Source: Bacteroidota bacterium
GTDB taxonomy: Bacteria; Bacteroidota; Bacteroidia; Cytophagales; Cyclobacteriaceae
Direction: 5' to 3'
DNA: 59,433 bases
Assembly (NCBI GenBank): GCA_018267195.1
Contig: JAFDYY010000014.1
Span: 1 to 59,433 of the forward strand
The position numbers were made by a program, and so were the translations under genes. A model generated the notes under the pieces. The model was not told the DNA's origin and did not search any database. It saw only the letters and a list, made by a program, of their open reading frames with translations. The stretch's first letter is position 1. Each line of letters begins with the position of its first letter. This document shows positions 41,291 through 48,545 of the stretch, in pieces.

Positions 41291-42868
41291 ATGAAAAAAA
41301 TCATTAGCCTCAGGCTAATCGGTCTTTTTATTTTTATGATTGGGCAGGCACAGGCACAAACCTATGCAGACGAGTCGTTGATTTTTGGTCGTATCAATCC
41401 GGGAGGCAGTGCGCGCATTCAGGCCATGGGCGGAGCACAAGTGGCATTGGGTGGCGATTACAGTTCGGCATACTCTAACCCGGCCGGCATCGGCTTTTAC
41501 AATAAATCGGAAGTAACGCTTTCGCTGGGAACAAGTTTTTATAACTCGTCTTCTCGTTATCTGGGGCAGACCACATCCGATTCAAAATCTAATTTTAATG
41601 TACCCGGATTTAGCCTGGTACTGCATACCGACAAAGACAACGGCAAACTGGTGAGCGGAAATTTTGCTATCTCTTTTAATCGGATAAATAATTTTAATAA
41701 AAGTTTTACCTACCAAGGCACCAATACCAACAACTCTATGGTTGATTATTTTGCTCAGCAGAGTGATGGTTATGGCCCCTATCAGTTCAACTCCAATAAC
41801 AACGGCAACACCAGTGCTTATAACACACTTTCCCGGCTTGGGTATGAAAATTATCTGATTGGCCCCAACAGCGAACAGGTACCCAATGGGGATACGACTT
41901 TATACCATAGCAATACGCCTATTGGGGTTGCGCCACTACAACACGAACAGGTGCAGACTTCGGGCGCTCAAAATCAATGGAACATAGCCTACAGTCTAAA
42001 TGTTGGCGATTTCCTTTTTGCCGGGGCAGCCGTGGGCATCAGTTCTATCAATTACCAATCGCAAAAAAAATATACTGAAACGTACAGTCCACTTATCAAT
42101 TCACTAAACAGTTTTGAATTGGATGAGACCTTGCACGTAAACGGCACCGGGGTAAACGCTACGCTGGGAGTAATTGTAAAGCCCAAAGATTTTATACAGT
42201 TTGGATTGTCGGCCACTACTCCTACGTCTTACCCTACACTTACCGAAAATTATTCAGCCACTCTTACTTCTAACTGGAATAATTATTCTTTTACCGATGC
42301 CACCAATCCTTCCAATAATCATATACTTAATGGGCAGATCAGCTCGCAGATTTCTTATGATGAACCTTTTCTTTATGGGTTAAGCACACCGTGGAGGATG
42401 AGGGTGGGGGCTACCGGCTTTATTCAAAAGCATGGGTTTATTACGATCGATGTAGAAAAAGTAAACTATCAAAATGCTGCGTACTCATCAAACTCAAATA
42501 CTCCTTATGATTTTTCGGGAGACAACAGCGAGATCAAAATAAGATTCAGAAATACATTTAATGTGCGGGCGGGAGGCGAATACCGGTATCAAAAATACCG
42601 CGCACGGCTGGGCTATAGCTATATGCCCGACCCGTATTCGATACCCCAAAGTAATATTGATAATGCTATACAAGGGTATACAGGTGGCTTGGGGTATCGC
42701 ACACCTACCTATTTTATTGACTTAGGGTTTTCACTCACTCAATGGAAGTCGGCTTATCAGCCTTATTCGCTTTATCAGTCTTCGGGGGCATTGCGCAGCG
42801 ACAGTCCGTTGGTAAATATTAGCCACTCTAACCCCTCGGTAGTTATTACCGTTGGGTTTGTTCTCTGA
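41291..42868 (+). CDS. OmpP1/FadL-family outer-membrane transporter
   Basis: A 525-residue outer-membrane protein with a signal peptide (1-22, ending AQAQ) and the FadL-type N-terminal pattern GSARIQAMGGAQVALGGDYSSAYSNPAGIG, then an alternating beta-barrel ending in VVITVGFVL. FadL-family proteins take up long-chain fatty acids or aromatic and other hydrophobic compounds through a lateral gate. The 3' end overlaps the convergent aroK gene by 23 bases. Confidence 0.87.
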   Translation: MKKIISLRLIGLFIFMIGQAQAQTYADESLIFGRINPGGSARIQAMGGAQVALGGDYSSAYSNPAGIGFYNKSEVTLSLGTSFYNSSSRYLGQTTSDSKSNFNVPGFSLVLHTDKDNGKLVSGNFAISFNRINNFNKSFTYQGTNTNNSMVDYFAQQSDGYGPYQFNSNNNGNTSAYNTLSRLGYENYLIGPNSEQVPNGDTTLYHSNTPIGVAPLQHEQVQTSGAQNQWNIAYSLNVGDFLFAGAAVGISSINYQSQKKYTETYSPLINSLNSFELDETLHVNGTGVNATLGVIVKPKDFIQFGLSATTPTSYPTLTENYSATLTSNWNNYSFTDATNPSNNHILNGQISSQISYDEPFLYGLSTPWRMRVGATGFIQKHGFITIDVEKVNYQNAAYSSNSNTPYDFSGDNSEIKIRFRNTFNVRAGGEYRYQKYRARLGYSYMPDPYSIPQSNIDNAIQGYTGGLGYRTPTYFIDLGFSLTQWKSAYQPYSLYQSSGALRSDSPLVNISHSNPSVVITVGFVL

Positions 42869-43364
42869 TTTTTTGGAGGATGTTTTCAGTTGAGATCGTT
42901 TCGGACGAAAAACGAAAATGCGCTTTTTCGTAAAAAGGCAATCGCAGCAATCGCAATGATTCTATTTTATTTTTTATCTGGCCGGGTTTTACTTCGGCAA
43001 ATAATGGCCGGTTAACCAGATCCGATGGCTGCATCCGTAACGCAATGGTGGAAGCAGGCACATCTAAATAAATAGTGGTACCCGCTTGATTCATTGTATT
43101 CATGTTATCAAAAAAACAAGGAGCCCCCCCGCCCGTGGCCATTACAAACTCTGTTTTAGCAGCACAGTATTTTTTTAGGGTGGCAGATTCAACTTCCCGG
43201 AAATTGGCCTCTTGCTTTTCAATAAAAAGTTGTTGAACAGTTTTGCCTTCGCTCTTTTCTATTTCTGTATCTAAATCCACAAAAGGAAGATTCAATTTTT
43301 CTGCCAATGTTTTTCCCAGGGTAGTCTTTCCGGAACCGGGCAAGCCGATAAGAAAAATTTTCAT
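42846..43364 (-). CDS. aroK: Shikimate kinase
   Basis: A 172-residue shikimate kinase. The P-loop is GLPGSGKTT (near residue 7), the shikimate site FVDLDTEIEKSEG and the second substrate loop ATGGGAPCF. It phosphorylates shikimate in aromatic amino-acid synthesis. ATG at 43364 matches the family start; a longer frame would run upstream into the preceding gene. It overlaps that gene by four bases (ATGA), so the two form one operon. Confidence 0.96.
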   Translation of the reverse strand: MKIFLIGLPGSGKTTLGKTLAEKLNLPFVDLDTEIEKSEGKTVQQLFIEKQEANFREVESATLKKYCAAKTEFVMATGGGAPCFFDNMNTMNQAGTTIYLDVPASTIALRMQPSDLVNRPLFAEVKPGQIKNKIESLRLLRLPFYEKAHFRFSSETISTENILQKIREQTQR

Positions 43365-44470
43365 GGTTGGGAGAGCAGATTTAATACCGTAGCAGCATCG
43401 GGCGTATCGTTGTAGTGCCAATTACCTAATACTGTGCCGTTTTTCCACAGGGCAATGCCGGGGTTAGAACGGATAATAGTTTTTAGCACGGTGGCATCAG
43501 CAAAATAGTAAGGCACGGCCAATTGGTTTTCATGTCTGAATTTTTCTACTTCTTCTTCGCTCGAAGAGGTAAGAATAAAGCAATCGGCTTTCCCTTCCAG
43601 CTTTTGCGTAAGCTCCCGCAGAGCCGCTATATTTTTTGTGGAGGCGAGTTTTATATTGACTATTACAATAAGCAACCGGTTGCCTTCAAAAGTATAAGGC
43701 GTTTTGTCTTCGCCCGAAGGGCTGGTTACGGCATAATCGGTAATCTTTGGTTTGGTTTTGTCTTCATTCAACACATGAGAAGACAGATAGCGGTAGCCCT
43801 CCTCGGCCGAAAGAAATTTTTGTGATTTTATTTTCTCTCCATTTTTTTCAAATACATATTCAATGATCGGTTGTTCTTCGGGTTTCATCTGCTCGGGAAT
43901 GTTATGGCCAATGCGGTAGGCACGAAAATCTATAAAAGGCAAATGCCGAATGGCATAAAGGCCTAACCCCGTACACACTACCATTACCCCGGCAATTAAA
44001 AAATCTCCTTCGCGGGTGCGCAACACCGGAATATACCGATGCCGGTACCAAAACAGATGCAGCACAAACACCATTAATACGATGTCTTTGCTAAATGATT
44101 GCCAGGGGGTGAGTTTGATGGCATCGCCAAAACAGCCGCAGTCAGTAACTTTATTAAAGTAAGCAGAGTAAAATGTGAGAAACGTAAAAAATACCATCAG
44201 TAAAAGCAGAACCCATCCGGTTAACCGCATGCGCCAGAAAACAAGAATGGCTACCCCCAGCATCAACTCCAGTACAATCATGATCATGCCTATTTCCAAC
44301 GACCACGGAATAAAATAATGAAAGAGCGAACCGAAGTCGTTGGTAAACACCTCAAAGTATTCTTCCATTTTTATTTGCGTACCTATCGGATCATTAAGTT
44401 TAATTAACCCTGAAAAAATAAACAGGCAGCCTGTAAAATAGCGCGAGAATTGGTCGAGAAATCGTGGCAT
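43361..44470 (-). CDS. DoxX/MauE-like membrane protein with thioredoxin-like domain (BT_3928 type)
   Basis: A 369-residue protein with an N-terminal four-helix DoxX/MauE-type membrane domain (about 1-140) carrying TDCGCFGDAIKLTPWQSF, the Cys-rich loop seen in this group. A further helix (about 150-170) is followed by a C-terminal cytoplasmic or periplasmic domain that looks like a thioredoxin fold (NRLLIVIVNIKLAS..., PGIALWKNG) without a CxxC. In Bacteroidota this family neighbours aroK. Role unclear, perhaps redox or quinone linked. Confidence 0.8.
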   Translation of the reverse strand: MPRFLDQFSRYFTGCLFIFSGLIKLNDPIGTQIKMEEYFEVFTNDFGSLFHYFIPWSLEIGMIMIVLELMLGVAILVFWRMRLTGWVLLLLMVFFTFLTFYSAYFNKVTDCGCFGDAIKLTPWQSFSKDIVLMVFVLHLFWYRHRYIPVLRTREGDFLIAGVMVVCTGLGLYAIRHLPFIDFRAYRIGHNIPEQMKPEEQPIIEYVFEKNGEKIKSQKFLSAEEGYRYLSSHVLNEDKTKPKITDYAVTSPSGEDKTPYTFEGNRLLIVIVNIKLASTKNIAALRELTQKLEGKADCFILTSSSEEEVEKFRHENQLAVPYYFADATVLKTIIRSNPGIALWKNGTVLGNWHYNDTPDAATVLNLLSQP

Positions 44471-44500
44471 CGTTATTCTGTGCTTGGTTATAATAAAATG

Positions 44501-45049
44501 TTACGTATTGTTTTCAGACAGCTTGATCAAACAAAAAACAGAATAGTTAATCATATCCTGATAGTTGGCTTTCACGCCTTCGCTGGCCAGCGTTTTACCC
44601 TGGTTATCTTCAATCTGTTTTACGCGATGAAGTTTCATTAAAATAATGTCCGTCATGGAGCTAATGCGCATGTCGCGCCAGGCTTCATCATAGTCGTGAT
44701 TTTTGTTTTGCAAAAGAGAAAAAGTATCGGCCACAAAGCGATCGTACAAAGGTTCAATTTCCTGCCCGGTTAATTCTGTTTTGTCTGAATCGGTTAGGTG
44801 CATTTGCATCAGGGCAATCAAACAATAATTGATGATGCCGATAAATTCATCTTTCACGCTGTCTTGCACTTTTTGCGATCCCTTTTGCTGAATGTTGCGA
44901 ATGCGCTGGGCTTTAATAAAAATCTGGTCGGTAATAGAGGGCAGCCGTAGTACACGCCAGGCCGTACCATAATCTTGGGTTTTCTTCAGAAAGAGTGCTT
45001 TGCAGGCACTCATTACCTGATTATATTCGTGAGCGGTTTTCTCATTCAT
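44501..45049 (-). CDS. DUF1599 domain protein
   Basis: A 182-residue protein made of two similar halves, each with a pattern of the form (K/N)xxDYxxAWRxxRxxSxTDxIxxKxxRxxxIxxxxG (about residues 22-55 and 118-152), the duplicated DUF1599 unit. The fold resembles all-alpha nucleotide pyrophosphohydrolases, but I see no complete catalytic motif. ATG at 45049 lies four bases from the divergent folP start; ATG at 45055 is a second choice and would overlap it. Confidence 0.85.
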   Translation of the reverse strand: MNEKTAHEYNQVMSACKALFLKKTQDYGTAWRVLRLPSITDQIFIKAQRIRNIQQKGSQKVQDSVKDEFIGIINYCLIALMQMHLTDSDKTELTGQEIEPLYDRFVADTFSLLQNKNHDYDEAWRDMRISSMTDIILMKLHRVKQIEDNQGKTLASEGVKANYQDMINYSVFCLIKLSENNT

Positions 45050-45053
45050 AAAC

Positions 45054-45902
45054 ATGCAAAGTAAACTTTTTTCGCCCAACAAAACACTGAACCTGAAAGG
45101 AAGGCTTATCAATTTTTCGCAGCCTAAAATAATGGGTATTTTAAATGTTACCCCCGACAGTTTTTATGAGGGTAGCCGATTCCTTAACGCGGAGGCACAA
45201 CTGAGCCAAGTAGAAAAAATGCTGACCGAAGGAGCCGACTTTATAGATATAGGCGGATACTCTACCCGCTCCGGAGCCGGTACACTTTCGCCAGAAGAAG
45301 AGATGAGCCGGGTAATTCCGGTTATCCAATCCATCACAAAAGAATTTCCAGAAGCGGTTATCTCCATAGACACCTTTCGTGCTGCGGTAGCAAGAAAAGC
45401 CGTAGAGGCGGGCGCTTCCTTAATTAACGACATCTCGGGAGGGGAGCAAGATGAAAAGATGGGCGAAACGGCAGCCGAACTAAATGTGCCCTACATCTTC
45501 ATGCACATGCGCGGCACACCCCAAACCATGCAGCAGCTTACACAGTATGAAAACTTAGTAATAGAAGTAATACAATATTTTCAAGCGAAGATTAGGAAGC
45601 TACACCAACAGGGAGTAAAAGACATTGTAGTAGATCCGGGTTTTGGTTTTGCTAAGACTCCCGCCCAGAGTTTTGAGCTGCTCAATAAACTCGATCGTTT
45701 CCATATTCTGAATAAGCCGATACTGGTTGGGCTTTCGCGCAAATCCATGATCTGGAAAACGCTGCAAGGAACACCGGAACGTGCACTAAACGGCACCACT
45801 TGTTTAAATACCATCGCCTTGCTAAAAGGCGCTTCTCTTTTACGCGTGCACGATGTGCGCGAAGCCAAAGAAACAATACAATTGGTAAATCAACTGGCGT
45901 AA
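45054..45902 (+). CDS. folP: Dihydropteroate synthase
   Basis: A 282-residue dihydropteroate synthase. The N-terminal motif MGILNVTPDSFYEGSRF, GGYSTRSGAG, VSIDTFRA-like ISIDTFRAAV, NDISGG and the C-terminal VGLSRKSM are all present. It condenses dihydropterin pyrophosphate with p-aminobenzoate in folate synthesis and is the target of sulfonamides. The ATG at 45054 leaves 26 residues before the first motif, as usual for the family. Its start almost meets that of the divergent DUF1599 gene, so its promoter must lie inside that coding region. Confidence 0.97.
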   Translation: MQSKLFSPNKTLNLKGRLINFSQPKIMGILNVTPDSFYEGSRFLNAEAQLSQVEKMLTEGADFIDIGGYSTRSGAGTLSPEEEMSRVIPVIQSITKEFPEAVISIDTFRAAVARKAVEAGASLINDISGGEQDEKMGETAAELNVPYIFMHMRGTPQTMQQLTQYENLVIEVIQYFQAKIRKLHQQGVKDIVVDPGFGFAKTPAQSFELLNKLDRFHILNKPILVGLSRKSMIWKTLQGTPERALNGTTCLNTIALLKGASLLRVHDVREAKETIQLVNQLA

Positions 45903-45932
45903 TGTGCTTACCTTGCCAGCGAACAGGAGGAA

Positions 45933-46469
45933 ATGAAAAAATTAAAACTCGAAGAACTCGGCCGGCTTTCGGTGAATGAATTTAAAGAAGCCAAAAAAAT
46001 TCCGGTAGCTATTCTTTTAGATCATGTGCGCAGTTTGCATAATGTAGGTTCAGTTTTTCGTACAGCCGATGCCTTTCGGGCAGAGAAAATCTATTTAACA
46101 GGAATTACCGGCACCCCGCCCAATCGTGAAATACATAAAACAGCTCTGGGCGCTACCGAATCGGTAGCTTGGGAATATGCCGAAAGCCCCGCGGCTGTTT
46201 TAGCGAAACTGAAATCGGATGGGTACGAAATCCTGCTGATCGAGCAGACTACCGAAAGCATCCCTTTGCAACAGCTTGAACTTTCCGATAAAAAAAAATA
46301 CTGCATTGTTTTTGGCAATGAAGTGCAGGGCATAAGTGAAGAATCCATGGCTCTGGGCGACCGGGCTATTGAAATCCCCCAGGCCGGCACCAAACATTCG
46401 CTCAACATCTCGGTTTGTGTAGGGGTTGTGCTGTGGGATTTTTACAGAAAACTAGGGTTGGCTGATTAA
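45933..46469 (+). CDS. SPOUT-family RNA 2'-O-methyltransferase (TrmH-like)
   Basis: A 178-residue SpoU/TrmH-type knotted methyltransferase with motif 1 LDHVRSLHNVGSVFRTADAF, motif 2 VFGNEVQGIS and motif 3 IPQAGTKHSLNISVCVGVVLW. It adds a 2'-O-methyl group to a tRNA or rRNA ribose; the exact target is unknown. The N-terminal substrate domain of larger rRNA enzymes is missing. AGGAGG at 45925-45930 is a perfect anti-16S match, unusual here, but lies only two bases from the ATG. Confidence 0.93.
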   Translation: MKKLKLEELGRLSVNEFKEAKKIPVAILLDHVRSLHNVGSVFRTADAFRAEKIYLTGITGTPPNREIHKTALGATESVAWEYAESPAAVLAKLKSDGYEILLIEQTTESIPLQQLELSDKKKYCIVFGNEVQGISEESMALGDRAIEIPQAGTKHSLNISVCVGVVLWDFYRKLGLAD

Positions 46470-46512
46470 GGCATCATCAAAAAAATTAATTTTACATTCT
46501 CAAATGCTACGT

Positions 46513-47283
46513 ATGAAAACATGGGCTGTCGGCATTTTCCTTTGCCTTTCTTTTTTAGCATCAGCGCAAAAAGGGCAGAAGGAAAGTATTTTTTTTGAAA
46601 AACCACCTGTGATAGACGGAAAAACAGACGACTGGCCAGCCGACTGGTGGCTTGACCCCGATGGAAAATTTTTATCGAACGTGGGCAACGATGCTGAGAA
46701 TCTGTATTTCCGTTTAAAAATTTCGGACGACCTCACGCAACTGAAAGTGGGGCTGCTCGGGCTTTCCTTAAAACTGAACCCTACCGGAAAGAAAAAAGAC
46801 AAAGTAGGATTGAAATACCCCGTGGGCAAAGATGCCAACGAACTAAAAAGAGAAATGAAAGGACAAAATGATAAAGAAATGGATGCCGCGGCCCGGGTGC
46901 AGTATAAAAAAGAACTGATTAGTGATGTGGAGGTGGTAGAACTCATCGGGTTGACCAAACAAAATATAGTATCGAGCCGGCTGGGGTTGGCCAACGGCAT
47001 TGAGGCAATTATTGTAGCCTTAGATGATGGCGCCTACATTTACGAAGCTAAAATTCCATTTAAAGCTTTTCGTTTAGACAAATCAAAAATTGAAATTCTG
47101 CCGATCGAGTTTGAAACGGGTCGGTACACCCCCCCCAATAAAAACAACAATGCCAATTACAGCCCGTCTTATGGTACACCCGGAATGTACGGCCGGCAAC
47201 AATCATCTGTTTACTATAACAACTATCAGTACAACCCCTTGTCGTCTCCCGGCTATTTATCGTTAAACATCAAATTAAAATAA
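46513..47283 (+). CDS. Exported protein with CBM9-like domain
   Basis: A 256-residue exported protein with a signal peptide (residues 1-19, ending ASAQ). After it comes PPVIDGKTDDWPADWW, the usual opening of a family 9 carbohydrate-binding or DOMON-like fold, then a beta-rich region with a Lys-rich insertion and a Tyr/Asn-rich tail. No enzyme domain is attached. An ATG at 46504 is an equally possible start. purM begins at the base after its stop. Function unknown; possibly a glycan- or haem-binding surface protein. Confidence 0.75.
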   Translation: MKTWAVGIFLCLSFLASAQKGQKESIFFEKPPVIDGKTDDWPADWWLDPDGKFLSNVGNDAENLYFRLKISDDLTQLKVGLLGLSLKLNPTGKKKDKVGLKYPVGKDANELKREMKGQNDKEMDAAARVQYKKELISDVEVVELIGLTKQNIVSSRLGLANGIEAIIVALDDGAYIYEAKIPFKAFRLDKSKIEILPIEFETGRYTPPNKNNNANYSPSYGTPGMYGRQQSSVYYNNYQYNPLSSPGYLSLNIKLK

Positions 47284-48453
47284 TTGAAACCGGATCGCTA
47301 TTCCTTGCGCGGAGTTTCCGCTTCTAAAGAAGACGTGCACACGGCTATTAAAAAATTAGACAAAGGATTATTCCCTCGTGCATTTTGCAAAATAGTGCCC
47401 GATCTTTTGGGTGGTGATGAAACCTATTGCACGGTAATGCATGCGGATGGAGCCGGTACCAAATCATCGCTGGCTTACCTCTATTGGAAAGAAACAGGTG
47501 ACCTTAATGTATGGAAAGGAATCGCCCAGGATGCCATCATTATGAACATAGACGATCTGCTCTGTGTAGGTGCCACCGGCCCTATTACGCTGTCATCAAC
47601 GATTGGGCGAAATAAAAATTTAATTCCGGGCGAAGTGATCTCGGCCATTATAGCCGGAACAGAAGAAGTGTTGCAACTGCTGCGCCAGTCTGGTATGGAG
47701 ATTTATAGTACAGGCGGAGAAACGGCCGATGTGGGCGATCTGGTGCGAACGATTATTGTGGACAGCACCGTAACCGCACGAATGAAACGTGCCCACATTA
47801 TTGATAACGCCACTATTCAGGCGGGCGATGTTATTGTGGGCTTGGCTTCTTTTGGGAAAGCCACCTACGAACAAGAGTACAACGGAGGCATGGGCAGCAA
47901 TGGCCTTACTTCGGCCCGCCATGATGTGTTTAGTAAAGAGTATGCCGCTAAGTATCCCGAAACGTATGATGGAAATATGCCGGCCGAATTGGTTTATTCC
48001 GGCCGGTATAAAGTAACCGATCGGGTAGAAAACGTTCCGGTAAACGTGGGCAGGTTAGTGCTTTCGCCTACCCGTACCTATGCTCCTATTATTATGGAAG
48101 TATTAAAAAAATGGCGAAACGAAATACATGGCATGGTGCATTGCAGCGGAGGAGCCCAAACTAAAGTGCTGCATTTTATAGATCGGCTTCACGTTATCAA
48201 AGATAATTTGTTTCCGATTCCCCCACTTTTTCAACTCATCCACGATTGCAGCGGTACCGATTGGAAAGAGATGTACAAGGTTTTTAATATGGGTCACCGA
48301 ATGGAGATTTATGTAAACGAAAAGTACGCCCGCGAAATAATCTCCGTTTCTGAAAGATTGGGCGTAGAGGCCAAAATCATTGGTCGTGTTGAGCCATCCG
48401 AAAATAAAAAAGTAACACTGAAAAGTTCATTCGGAGAATTTACCTATTCATAA
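47284..48453 (+). CDS. purM: AIR synthase, Bacteroidota-type PurM
   Basis: A 389-residue member of the PurM family (phosphoribosylformylglycinamidine cyclo-ligase). The N-terminal YSLRGVSASKEDVHTAI is characteristic of the long Bacteroidota form, followed by HADGAGTKSSLAY, MNIDDLLCVGATGP and STGGETADVGDL, then the C-terminal AIRS_C domain with MVHCSGGAQTK. It makes aminoimidazole ribotide in purine synthesis. The start is TTG at 47284, directly after the preceding TAA, and no ATG precedes the conserved residues. Confidence 0.9.
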   Translation: MKPDRYSLRGVSASKEDVHTAIKKLDKGLFPRAFCKIVPDLLGGDETYCTVMHADGAGTKSSLAYLYWKETGDLNVWKGIAQDAIIMNIDDLLCVGATGPITLSSTIGRNKNLIPGEVISAIIAGTEEVLQLLRQSGMEIYSTGGETADVGDLVRTIIVDSTVTARMKRAHIIDNATIQAGDVIVGLASFGKATYEQEYNGGMGSNGLTSARHDVFSKEYAAKYPETYDGNMPAELVYSGRYKVTDRVENVPVNVGRLVLSPTRTYAPIIMEVLKKWRNEIHGMVHCSGGAQTKVLHFIDRLHVIKDNLFPIPPLFQLIHDCSGTDWKEMYKVFNMGHRMEIYVNEKYAREIISVSERLGVEAKIIGRVEPSENKKVTLKSSFGEFTYS

Positions 48454-48545
48454 TAGCTGTCTAAACACAATTCTAACCTTTCACCATCGCTTTGTTTAGG
48501 GAATAGAGTTTGTTTATTTATTTTGGCTAACGACAAACACTTTCT

